A program made the translations under genes and the position numbers. From positions 20,153 to 84,152 of the forward strand of contig CADAKX010000011.1 in NCBI GenBank assembly GCA_902788605.1: a stretch of 64,000 nt of DNA. The letters run 5' to 3'. Below are positions 42,968-52,112 of this stretch, piece by piece. Each line of letters starts with the position of its first letter. Within the stretch, counting starts at the first letter, position 1. The stretch comes from an uncultured Prevotellaceae bacterium (GTDB lineage: Bacteria > Bacteroidota > Bacteroidia > Bacteroidales > Bacteroidaceae). Under the pieces are notes generated by a model, which saw nothing but the letters and a program-made list of their open reading frames with translations, was not told the DNA's origin and made no database searches.

Positions 42968-44021
42968 GATTCCAGCCCTGAGCCTTGAGTTCAAACTCCT
43001 GGTTGTCGCGGGTGACGAGCTGCAGACCGTATTTCGCCTCGGTGATATGTCCGATGAGGCGCACGTCGTCGAGCTCCTTCACCTTCTCCAGGTCGCCGAT
43101 GGGTACGGTGAACAGCAGTTCGTAGTCCTCGCCGCCATTCAAGGCACAGGTGGTCACATTCATGTTCATCTCCTCGGCCATCACCGCTGTCTGATAGTCG
43201 ATGGGAATCTCCTTCTCGTAGATGCGACAGCCAACGCCCGATTGCTTGCAGATGTGCATCAGTTCGCTGGAAAGACCATCGCTGACGTCCATCATCGCCG
43301 TGGGACGGATGCCAGCCTCGCGCAGTTTCTGGATGATATCGCCGCGAGCCTCGGTCTGCAACTGGCGCTGCAGCAGATACTCCTTGCCGGCAAAGTCGGG
43401 ACTGAAGTGGGCCAACTCCTCGAGGGCTTTCTTGTCGCCCTTTTTCTTGGCATCGTTCACCTGACCATAATACACGCTCTTCTCGCGCTCCAGCAGCTGC
43501 AGACCCATATAGGCAGCACCCAGGTCGCCCGAGACGCAGACGAGGTCGGTGTTCTTGGCGCCGTTGCGATAGACGATGTCCTCCTTCTTGGCCTCGCCGA
43601 TGCAGGTGATGCTGATGGCCAGACCCGTATAGGACGAGGTGGTATCGCCACCCACGATGTCGACGCCCCATTTCTCACAGGCCAGGCGCAGTCCGGCATA
43701 AAACTCCTCCATGTCCTCCACGGTGAAGCGCTTGCTGAGGGCCAGCGATACGGTGATCTGGCGAGGCGTGCCGTTCATGGCAAAGATGTCGCTGATGTTG
43801 ACCATCGCCGACTTATAGCCCAGATGCTTGAGGTCGATATAGGTGAGGTCGAAGTGGACACCCTCCATCAGTAGGTCGGTGGTCACCAGTACCTCGCTAT
43901 CGGGGTAGTGAAGTACGGCGCAGTCATCGCCCACGCCGTACTTTGTTGATTCATTTTTGTTCTCTAAGTCTTTTGTCAGTCGGTCGATGAGACCGAATTC
44001 TCCTAATTTTGCTATTTCCAT
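42951..44021 (-). CDS. thiL: Thiamine-monophosphate kinase
   Basis: 356 residues. It converts thiamine monophosphate to the active diphosphate with ATP. N-terminal FGLIDRLTKDL, the metal-binding GVGDDCAVL, TTDLLMEGVHFDL and MMDVSDGLSSEL are typical of the AIR-synthase-like fold. No other thiamine genes are nearby. It starts 26 nt after the PNP stop and probably belongs to the same operon. Confidence 0.95.
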   Translation of the reverse strand: MEIAKLGEFGLIDRLTKDLENKNESTKYGVGDDCAVLHYPDSEVLVTTDLLMEGVHFDLTYIDLKHLGYKSAMVNISDIFAMNGTPRQITVSLALSKRFTVEDMEEFYAGLRLACEKWGVDIVGGDTTSSYTGLAISITCIGEAKKEDIVYRNGAKNTDLVCVSGDLGAAYMGLQLLEREKSVYYGQVNDAKKKGDKKALEELAHFSPDFAGKEYLLQRQLQTEARGDIIQKLREAGIRPTAMMDVSDGLSSELMHICKQSGVGCRIYEKEIPIDYQTAVMAEEMNMNVTTCALNGGEDYELLFTVPIGDLEKVKELDDVRLIGHITEAKYGLQLVTRDNQEFELKAQGWNPLSEK

Positions 44022-44047
44022 ATATATTAGATGTGAGAAGCGATGGA

Positions 44048-44923
44048 TTATTTCTTCCAGCTCTCTGTTGGGTGATCGGTGTTAAACTTCTCCTCCTTGT
44101 TGTGCTCGATGGCCTCCGAACGGACAATCATCTCGCGCATAATCTCTGTCATGATGGGCTGAGCCTTGTCGGCAGCCTCCTGCACCTCCTCGTGACTCAC
44201 CTCGACGGGGATGTCGAAGCCACCCAGGTCGGTGACCACTGAGATACCAAAGGTGCGGATGCCGCAATGGTGAGCCACGATAACCTCGGGCACAGTACTC
44301 ATGCCCACGGTGTCGCCACCCAGGATGCGATACATCTTGTACTCTGCAGGTGTCTCGAAGGTGGGGCCCTGAACGCCCATATAGACGCCATACTGCAGGC
44401 GGATCTTCTTCTCGCGTGCAATCTGACTGGCCAGTTTGATGAGCGACTGGTCGTAGGTCTCATGCATATCGGGGAATCGCGGACCCGTGGGGAAGTTCTT
44501 TCCGCGCAACGGGTGCTCTGGGAAGAAGTTGATGTGGTCGGTAATCACCATCAGGTCGCCAATCTTGAAGCCAGGGTTCATACCACCGGCAGCATTGCTG
44601 ACGAAGAGCGTCTTGATGCCCAACTCATACATCACACGCACGGGGAAGGTCACTTCCTTCATCGAGTAGCCCTCGTAGAAGTGGAAACGGCCCTTCATGG
44701 CCATGATGTCCACGCCGCCCAACTTACCGAAGATGAGTTTGCCGCTGTGGCCCTCCACCGTCGAAACGGGGAAGTTGGGGATGTCCTTATAGGGTATTTC
44801 GAGTGCGTCAGTTATCTCTGAAGCTAATTGTCCGAGACCTGTTCCCAGAATGATGGCTGTCTTCGGACTGGTGGTCATTCTTTCTTTTAACCAAGATGCT
44901 GTTTCTTGAATTTTTGCGTACAT
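44048..44923 (-). CDS. Purine nucleoside phosphorylase (PNP family I)
   Basis: 291 residues. It phosphorolyses inosine/guanosine to base and (deoxy)ribose-1-phosphate. Motifs: IILGTGLGQLA, VEGHSGKLIFG, FVSNAAGGMNPGF, the nucleoside-binding GPTFETPAEYKM and GMSTVPEVIVAHH. Length and motifs fit the trimeric inosine-guanosine type. Its first 116 nt overlap the 3' end of lpxK in another frame; the N-terminus MYAKIQETASWLKERM looks genuine for the family, so the overlap is accepted. Confidence 0.95.
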   Translation of the reverse strand: MYAKIQETASWLKERMTTSPKTAIILGTGLGQLASEITDALEIPYKDIPNFPVSTVEGHSGKLIFGKLGGVDIMAMKGRFHFYEGYSMKEVTFPVRVMYELGIKTLFVSNAAGGMNPGFKIGDLMVITDHINFFPEHPLRGKNFPTGPRFPDMHETYDQSLIKLASQIAREKKIRLQYGVYMGVQGPTFETPAEYKMYRILGGDTVGMSTVPEVIVAHHCGIRTFGISVVTDLGGFDIPVEVSHEEVQEAADKAQPIMTEIMREMIVRSEAIEHNKEEKFNTDHPTESWKK

Positions 44924-46013
44924 AGCCTATTATATTTTCGTTAAACTTGTCTTCCTGCTCGAGCATAAACTTGATGTGAACAGGGAGTGTATAGATGTTT
45001 TGTTTCACTTCGTCGCTGAGGCCCTTGAGTGTCACGATGCGGGCTGCGTCCTTCTCGGTGGTGACGATGCACTTGGGCGAGGGTAGGGCGTCAAAGGTGA
45101 TGTTGATGCGTTCCACGTCCTTGGCACGGAAGTTGTGGTGGTCGGCAAAGGTCAGGGGCTCCAGGTGTTTCACCACAGGGGTGAGGTCCTCGATGAGCTG
45201 GCGTGGGGAGCCAATGCCAGAGAGCAGCAGGCAGTTCTGGTTCTTCAGGTCTTCCAGGTCCTGAAGGCCTTTTTGGTCGTTTTGGTCCTTCATGTCTTTG
45301 ACGTCCTTTCTGCTCTTAAAGACCGGTGAGAGTTCGCCATACTCCAGTGTGGTGAAGAACAGGTGCTGATAGGGGAAGAGGTCCATCGCCTTGGTGATGA
45401 CGCGGAACTCCATCGGCTTCAGCTCCTTGGGACACTTGGTCACGATGACGATGTCGGCCCTGTTCTTGCCTGTCAGGGACTCACGCATGCGTCCTGCCGG
45501 CAACAACTTGTCGTAGATAATCAGTCGGTGATAGTCCACCAGGAGGATGTTGATGCCCGGCTTCACATACCGATGCTGGAAGGCATCATCCAGGAGGACC
45601 ACGTCGAGCTTCTTGTCGCGTTCCGTCAGGGTCTCGATGCCGTGAACACGTTTCTTGTCCACAGCAATGGTGGCCTTGGGATATTTCTTCTTCATCTGGA
45701 AGGGCTCATCACCAATGTCGCGAGCGGTGGTGGAGTCGTCGGCCACCAGGAATCCGCGTGTCTTGCGCTTATAGCCACGACTGAGCACAGCCACCTGCCA
45801 TCGGTCCTGCAGCAGGCGGATGAGGTACTCCACATGGGGCGTCTTGCCTGTGCCTCCCACGGTGATGTTGCCCACGGAGATCACGGGCACATCGAAGGCA
45901 CGGCTTTTCAGGATGCCCATCTCGAAGAGGGCATTCCTGATGCCGACAGCCAGTCCGTAGAGCCAGCTCAGGGGCAGCAGCCACTTGTTGATCTTGATGA
46001 AGTCGCCTTCCAT
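44808..46013 (-). CDS. lpxK: Tetraacyldisaccharide 4'-kinase
   Basis: 401 residues. It phosphorylates the 4' position of the lipid A precursor at the inner membrane. N-terminal helix (LLPLSWLYGLAVGIRNALF), P-loop ISVGNITVGGTGKTPH, LLDDAFQHRYV and FADHHNF are all present. The C-terminus runs 116 nt into the PNP gene in another frame; its last ~38 residues are basic and low in hydrophobics and look like overprinted, non-conserved sequence. The start is 5 nt after the sppA stop. Confidence 0.94.
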   Translation of the reverse strand: MEGDFIKINKWLLPLSWLYGLAVGIRNALFEMGILKSRAFDVPVISVGNITVGGTGKTPHVEYLIRLLQDRWQVAVLSRGYKRKTRGFLVADDSTTARDIGDEPFQMKKKYPKATIAVDKKRVHGIETLTERDKKLDVVLLDDAFQHRYVKPGINILLVDYHRLIIYDKLLPAGRMRESLTGKNRADIVIVTKCPKELKPMEFRVITKAMDLFPYQHLFFTTLEYGELSPVFKSRKDVKDMKDQNDQKGLQDLEDLKNQNCLLLSGIGSPRQLIEDLTPVVKHLEPLTFADHHNFRAKDVERINITFDALPSPKCIVTTEKDAARIVTLKGLSDEVKQNIYTLPVHIKFMLEQEDKFNENIIGYVRKNSRNSILVKRKNDHQSEDSHHSGNRSRTISFRDN

Positions 46014-46018
46014 TTTCT

Positions 46019-47812
46019 TTAGCGAATCGTCGTTGCGAAGGGCAGACGGGCCTGCAGGCGGTTGCGCTTGCAGTCCTTGCGCATATCCATAATCGGTTCG
46101 TAGAGTTCGCCCAGGGTCTCGCGCATCTGCTCGTCGAGATAGGTGTCCTTAGAACCGGTGGCGCTATTCAGCAGACTCTCAAACCAACTGGCCTTCTGGG
46201 GATAGCTGGCGGTGCTGTATTCCTCGACCTTGGCCAACTCGGCAGCCTTCTTCACAGCGTCGTTGAGTGAACCCAACTTGTCGACGAGTTTGATGGGTAG
46301 GGCATCGGTGGCGAGCCATACGCGACCCTGTGCAATCTCGTGCACCTCTTCCTTCTTCATTTTGCGACCCTCGGCCACGATGCTCAGGAAGGTGTCGTAG
46401 CCACGATCCACATAAGCCTGGAGGAAGCGCAGCTCCTCATCCGTATTCTTGCCAAACATCAGGTTTGTGTCATAGTCTGTGTGCTTGTTGGTCTGCACGC
46501 CGTCCCAGGTCACACCCAGTTTGTCGGTAACCAACTCGTTGAAGTTGGGCAGCAGGCCGAAGATGCCGATAGAACCCGTTATGGTGGTGGGCTCAGCATA
46601 GATGTAGTTGGCAGCAGCACTTATCATATAGCCACCCGAGGCAGCATAGCCACCCATAGAAACCACTACGGGCTTCTTCTCCTTGAGCAGCTTGACAGCG
46701 TGCCAGATCTGTTCGCTGGCTATAGCGCTGCCACCAGGTGAGTTAACACGCAGAACCACAGCCTTGACATTCTCGTCGTCAGCCAGTTTCTGGAGGTCTT
46801 CCACAATCTCGTTGCCAACGATGGCGTGGTCTGAAGAAAGACCTGTCAGGGGCTGGTCTACAATCTCGCCATAGGCATAATAGACTGCCACTTTGGCATC
46901 AGCCTCGTCCTTGTCGTCGTCTTGATCCAGCATCTCTGAGATAGACACCTGGTTGATATCCTCGTCGCTGCCGATGCCGAGTTTGTTCTTGATCAAGGCC
47001 TTGATAGCCTCGGGATACATTGTGTCGTCAACGAGTTTGGCAGTCTTATAGTCGTCAACATTGGCAAACACCATGATGCTGTCGTCAGCCAACTGGTTCA
47101 GCTGTGCTTCAGTCACCTTGCGACTCTTGGCCATCTCTTTCAGCCAATGGTTCCAGATGCCCTGATACAGGGTCAGACGCTGCTCGCGGTCGTTCTCACT
47201 CATGTCCTTGCGGGTCATGCTCTCCACAGCACTCTTGTATTTTCCCACTCGGGTGCACTGGTATCTCACACCCACCTTCTCAAAGAGGCCTGTGAGATAG
47301 TAGCTCTTGCCACCCAAGCCCTTGAAGTCGATGACGCCGGTCTTGTTGAGGAATATGCTGTCGGCAGCAGTAGCCACGTAGTAGTTGGCCTGCAGATAAT
47401 TATCGGAATAGGCAATAATCCATTTGCCGCTCTTCTTGAAGTCTTCCAAGGCATCACGCACCTGCTGGGCTGTGGCTGGCGTGTCAAACGACGTAGTGCC
47501 GCCCTCCAGATAGATACCCTTGATATGGTCGTTGTTCTTGGCCAGTTCGATGGCTTTCACGATGTTGTCCAATCCCAGGTTTTCCATGTCGGCAGCTCCC
47601 AGCAGCGCATCGAAGGGAGTTCCCTCTTCCGCCTGTTCGTTCACCGTGCCGCTCATCTTGATAACCAGTACAGAGTTGTCTTTTACCTCTGGCGTAGCGC
47701 TTCCGCTAGCAATCATGCTGGCAAACGAGATCATGAAAATAATGCCAGCAAAAATACCCATTGCCACGATGCCACAGATGGTGGCAAGCATGTACTTGAA
47801 AAAGTCTTTCAT
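46019..47812 (-). CDS. sppA: Signal peptide peptidase SppA, long (67-kDa) type
   Basis: 597 residues. One N-terminal membrane helix (~10-35), then two tandem S49 domains. The catalytic Lys is expected in the first domain (VGKYKSAVESMTRKDMS) and the nucleophile Ser in the second (SMGGYAASGGYMISAAA). It degrades cleaved signal peptides in the membrane/periplasm. First gene of a minus-strand operon; box TACCTTTG at 47845-47852, back-to-back with the GH28 promoter. Confidence 0.95.
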   Translation of the reverse strand: MKDFFKYMLATICGIVAMGIFAGIIFMISFASMIASGSATPEVKDNSVLVIKMSGTVNEQAEEGTPFDALLGAADMENLGLDNIVKAIELAKNNDHIKGIYLEGGTTSFDTPATAQQVRDALEDFKKSGKWIIAYSDNYLQANYYVATAADSIFLNKTGVIDFKGLGGKSYYLTGLFEKVGVRYQCTRVGKYKSAVESMTRKDMSENDREQRLTLYQGIWNHWLKEMAKSRKVTEAQLNQLADDSIMVFANVDDYKTAKLVDDTMYPEAIKALIKNKLGIGSDEDINQVSISEMLDQDDDKDEADAKVAVYYAYGEIVDQPLTGLSSDHAIVGNEIVEDLQKLADDENVKAVVLRVNSPGGSAIASEQIWHAVKLLKEKKPVVVSMGGYAASGGYMISAAANYIYAEPTTITGSIGIFGLLPNFNELVTDKLGVTWDGVQTNKHTDYDTNLMFGKNTDEELRFLQAYVDRGYDTFLSIVAEGRKMKKEEVHEIAQGRVWLATDALPIKLVDKLGSLNDAVKKAAELAKVEEYSTASYPQKASWFESLLNSATGSKDTYLDEQMRETLGELYEPIMDMRKDCKRNRLQARLPFATTIR

Positions 47813-47844
47813 TTATTCTTACCTTAGAATTAGTTATTTTGCAG

Positions 47845-47902
47845 CAAAGGTACATATTTTTTTTGGTTTCTTCGTCATAAAAGGAAAAAAATTGTAACTT
47901 TG
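47845..47902. promoter_or_regulatory. divergent promoters for sppA and the GH28 gene
   Basis: TACCTTTG on the minus strand (47845-47852) points to sppA; TAACTTTG on the plus strand (47895-47902) points to the pectinase. They are 42 nt apart, so the two promoters may influence each other. Confidence 0.6.
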
Positions 47903-47937
47903 CACCCAGAAGAACTAATCAAGAAGCAAAATCGAGA

Positions 47938-49293
47938 ATGAAAACGAGACTGACAGCAGCATTTCTGATGCTCATGGTGTGTATGGTGGTGATGGGAAAG
48001 AAGCAGGTGAAAGCCCCTGAGTTGTGGCCTGACGGGACGCCTATCGCTGCGTGGTTTGCCGACACCACAAGGGTCGATGTGTCAACGCTGGGCAAGCGTT
48101 ATGTGGTGACCGACTATGGCGTGAAAAACTATTCCGAACAAGTGCAGACCAAGGAGCTACAGGCTGTCATAGACCGCTGTGCCCAGGAGGGTGGCGGCGT
48201 AGTCGTCATTCCGCGTGGCTTCGTGGTTAGTGGCTCGCTGTTCTTTAAGCCTGGCACCCACCTGAAGATCGAGGAGAATGGCGAGTTGCGAGGCAGCGAC
48301 CGCATCCGCGACTTCCAGTTGGTCAAGACACGCATGGAGGGTCAGACTCTTAACTATTTCGCTGCCTTGGTCAACGCCGATGGGTGCGACGGATTCACCA
48401 TTACGGGTCCTGGCACTATCAATGGCAACGGACAGGCCTACTGGGAGGAGTTCTGGATTCGCAGAAAGTTTAATAAGGACTGCACCAACCTCGAGGCCAT
48501 GCGTCCAAGAAATGTGTATATCTCTCATTCTAAGGATGTTACGGTGCAGGATGTGCGCATTATCAACTCGCCCTTCTGGACCAATCACCTGTATAAATGC
48601 GAAAAGGTGCGCTATCTGGGATGCTATATCTTCGCCCCTACTGACAACGTGACACCCGTAGACCCCAAGCAGGGCGCTCCCTCGAGTGATGCCATCGACC
48701 TGGATGCCTGTCAGGATGTGCTTGTCAGTGGTTGTTATATGAATGTGTGCGATGATGCCGTGGTACTGAAAGGCGGCAAGGGCACCTGGGCCGACAAAGA
48801 CCCCGATAATGGACCCTGCGAGCGTATCATGGTGAGCGATTGCACCTATGGCAAGGTGCATGGCTGTCTGACTTTGGGCTCAGAGAGTATCCACGACAGG
48901 AATGTGATTCTGCGTCGCTGTCATGTGCACAATGCCAACCGTGTGCTTTGGCTCAAGATGCGTCCTGATACACCGCAACACTATGAGTATGTGAGAGTTG
49001 AGGACCTGACAGGCGACTGTTCTTCGTTCCTGGTGGTGCGCCCCTGGACGCAGTTCTTCAAGCCTGAAGACCGTGCCGATATGCCCCTGTCGAAGTGCAA
49101 TAACATCATGATTCGCAACATCCAGATGGACTGCAGCAATTTCTTTAATGTCGGCAAGTCAGATAAGTTCCGTATGACCGATTTCTCGTTTGAGAATATC
49201 AAGGTGTCGGACAAGAAACAGGCCTTTGATCCATCGCTCATTGAGAACTGTCAGGTGAAGAATGTGGTGATTAATGGCGAGAAGAAAGATTGA
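47938..49293 (+). CDS. Glycoside hydrolase family 28 (polygalacturonase-like)
   Basis: 451 residues. Signal peptide (~1-20), then a right-handed parallel beta-helix. GH28 active-site elements: NSPFWTNHLY, Asp251/Asp254 in SSDAIDLD, Asp272-Asp273 in CDDAVVLKGG, His308 in KVHGCLTLGSES and the WLKMRP basic segment. It cleaves galacturonide linkages of pectin or rhamnogalacturonan. With the rha locus in the same window, a role in rhamnogalacturonan use is plausible. Single-gene unit. Confidence 0.93.
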   Translation: MKTRLTAAFLMLMVCMVVMGKKQVKAPELWPDGTPIAAWFADTTRVDVSTLGKRYVVTDYGVKNYSEQVQTKELQAVIDRCAQEGGGVVVIPRGFVVSGSLFFKPGTHLKIEENGELRGSDRIRDFQLVKTRMEGQTLNYFAALVNADGCDGFTITGPGTINGNGQAYWEEFWIRRKFNKDCTNLEAMRPRNVYISHSKDVTVQDVRIINSPFWTNHLYKCEKVRYLGCYIFAPTDNVTPVDPKQGAPSSDAIDLDACQDVLVSGCYMNVCDDAVVLKGGKGTWADKDPDNGPCERIMVSDCTYGKVHGCLTLGSESIHDRNVILRRCHVHNANRVLWLKMRPDTPQHYEYVRVEDLTGDCSSFLVVRPWTQFFKPEDRADMPLSKCNNIMIRNIQMDCSNFFNVGKSDKFRMTDFSFENIKVSDKKQAFDPSLIENCQVKNVVINGEKKD

Positions 49294-49357
49294 TACACCT
49301 CTTTTTATTATAGGTGATTAGTCTTCTGAGAGATTTTTTTGCAGATAATTATCATAC

Positions 49358-49399
49358 AAAGCGTGTCAAATTGTCAGTTGGGACAGTTTGGCACGCTTT
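49358..49399. terminator. 18-bp inverted repeat between GH28 and groES
   Basis: Arms 49358-49375 and 49382-49399 (AAAGCGTGTCAAATTGTC-like) match at 16 of 18 positions, with the two differences G-U compatible in RNA. The loop is 6 nt, followed by only TTTT then CGC. It may end GH28 transcription, but its right arm also contains the -24 part of the groES motif, so it may instead be regulatory. Confidence 0.6.
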
Positions 49400-49404
49400 T
49401 CGCA
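49389..49404 (+). promoter_or_regulatory. sigma-54-type -24/-12 motif upstream of groES
   Basis: TGGCACGCTTTTCGCA: TGGCAC, five bases, TCGCA, with 10 nt between GG (49390-49391) and GC (49402-49403). The C lies 50 nt before the groES ATG. It is nearly identical in sequence and spacing to the motif before dnaK. Confidence 0.5.
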
Positions 49405-49452
49405 ATGGCAATGGCAGACGAATTTATTTAAAACTTAAAAATACATAGAATT

Positions 49453-49725
49453 ATGAACATCAAACCATTGGCAGACCGCGTGCTCGTATTGCCTGCACCG
49501 GCAGAAGAGAAAATCGGTGGAATCATCATTCCCGACACAGCAAAAGAAAAGCCCCTTCGTGGCGTCATCAAGGCCGTAGGTAAGGGTACTAAGGATGAGG
49601 AAATGATCCTGAAGGCTGGCGACGAAGTGCTCTACGGCAAGTATAGCGGAACAGAAATCGAACTCGACGGCGAGAAGTTCCTGATGATGCGCCAGAGCGA
49701 TGTGCTCGCTATCATCGAGAAATAA
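49453..49725 (+). CDS. groES: Co-chaperonin GroES
   Basis: 90 residues. Heptameric lid of the GroEL folding chamber. It begins [20 protein letters not shown] and has the mobile loop [14 protein letters not shown] and the C-terminal [13 protein letters not shown]. It is followed after 36 nt by groEL. No CIRCE element (TTAGCACTC-N9-GAGTGCTAA) is visible upstream. Confidence 0.98.
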   Translation: MNIKPLADRVLVLPAPAEEKIGGIIIPDTAKEKPLRGVIKAVGKGTKDEEMILKAGDEVLYGKYSGTEIELDGEKFLMMRQSDVLAIIEK

Positions 49726-49729
49726 TTTA

Positions 49730-51381
<1,652 letters not shown>

Positions 51382-51465
51382 TCGCATAGATATCGCTTAG
51401 AGACTTTCGTGTTTGTCTCATTTCCTTTGATAAATGTTCAATAACAGCATTTTGTGCCAAATTTA

Positions 51466-51498
51466 TTTTGGCTGTATAGGAAATGTTGACTACCTTTG
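51466..51498 (+). promoter_or_regulatory. strong orphan promoter downstream of groEL
   Basis: TTTTG (51466-51470), exactly 20 nt, TACCTTTG (51491-51498). It fits the Bacteroidetes consensus fully and has no protein-coding gene directly after it. Confidence 0.7.
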
Positions 51499-51503
51499 CA
51501 AAC

Positions 51504-51593
51504 AGAAAAGATATTTTTTTGATTTGTTTTAGTAGATTAGTTTTTAAGTAGTTTGTTTTTGAAGCCGGTTGTCGCGAGACAATCGGCTTTTTA
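51504..51593 (+). ncRNA. candidate small RNA (~90 nt)
   Basis: Predicted transcript from the promoter at 51466-51498 to the terminator hairpin AAGCCGGTTGTC (51562-51573) / GACAATCGGCTT (51578-51589) with a GCGA loop and T-tail. It contains no ATG and no credible ORF; the 5' part is U-rich and unstructured. No known RNA family was recognised. An alternative is a degenerate leader of the small gene at 51647, but the terminator and a second promoter lie between them. Confidence 0.5.
51562..51593 (+). terminator. intrinsic terminator
   Basis: A 12-bp stem with one wobble pair, a GCGA tetraloop and TTTTT. It ends the candidate small RNA and any groEL read-through. Confidence 0.85.
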
Positions 51594-51646
51594 TTTCCTC
51601 TATTTTTTTGGCAGTCTCACAAAAAAGCACTACCTTTGCCCCTGTT

Positions 51647-51841
51647 ATGAATTGGAAGTTTATTTTGAGTTGGGCCATCAAGTTTGCCTTGTGCACCGTG
51701 GTCTTTGATTTCGCGCTGGCATGGACCGAGAGTGCATGGCTGGCCTTCCCTATGGCTTTGGGTTTTCTCATCATCATTGCCATCATCGAGAGTTATGTCA
51801 TTGATTGGATAGAGAAAAGACGAAATAGCAATAGGGACTAA
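51647..51841 (+). CDS. Small two-helix membrane protein
   Basis: 64 residues from the ATG at 51647 (MNWKFILSWAIKFALCTVVF). Two hydrophobic segments (~6-24 and ~31-50) and a basic C-terminus (EKRRNSNRD). The -7 box TACCTTTG (51631-51638) ends 8 nt before the ATG, so the longer frame upstream cannot be used and the transcript has almost no leader. The family was not recognised. Confidence 0.65.
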   Translation: MNWKFILSWAIKFALCTVVFDFALAWTESAWLAFPMALGFLIIIAIIESYVIDWIEKRRNSNRD

Positions 51842-51860
51842 TCACTTTTCCTGTTGTTTT

Positions 51861-51891
51861 TTTGTCAGTTTCATTTTATTTCGTATCTTTG
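51861..51891 (+). promoter_or_regulatory. promoter of the B12 operon
   Basis: TTTG (51861-51864), 19 nt, TATCTTTG (51884-51891), just before the cobalamin riboswitch. Confidence 0.75.
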
Positions 51892-51897
51892 CAACCG

Positions 51898-52065
51898 CTT
51901 TGGTGCGCACTAACGTGTGCTTAAAAGGGAACCAGGTGAGAATCCTGGACAGACCCGCTGCTGTATTTCGCCTTTATGCGAGGCAAACAAAACAGTCACT
52001 GAACCAACCATTCGGGAAGACGTTTGCTCTCGGGCGATGAGTCAGAAGACCTGCCATTGACGATG
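51898..52065 (+). promoter_or_regulatory. Cobalamin riboswitch
   Basis: Conserved blocks in order: TTGGTGCGC near the 5' end, AAAAGGGAACCAGGTGAGAA, CCTGGACAGACCCGCTGCTG, CAGTCACTG and TTCGGGAAG, then GATGAGTCAGAAGACCTGCC at the 3' side (the B12-box region). It precedes a btuB-type receptor, as expected. The 47 nt between the aptamer and the ATG contain GGTGGT/ACTACC segments that could hide the start site. Confidence 0.93.
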
Positions 52066-52112
52066 TATCACAATAAACACCTCGTGGATAGGGTGGTGAA
52101 CTACCATTAAGG

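Noticed and set aside
49294-49452. CIRCE heat-shock operator before groES
   Set aside because: The inverted repeat here does not match TTAGCACTC-N9-GAGTGCTAA in sequence or spacing.
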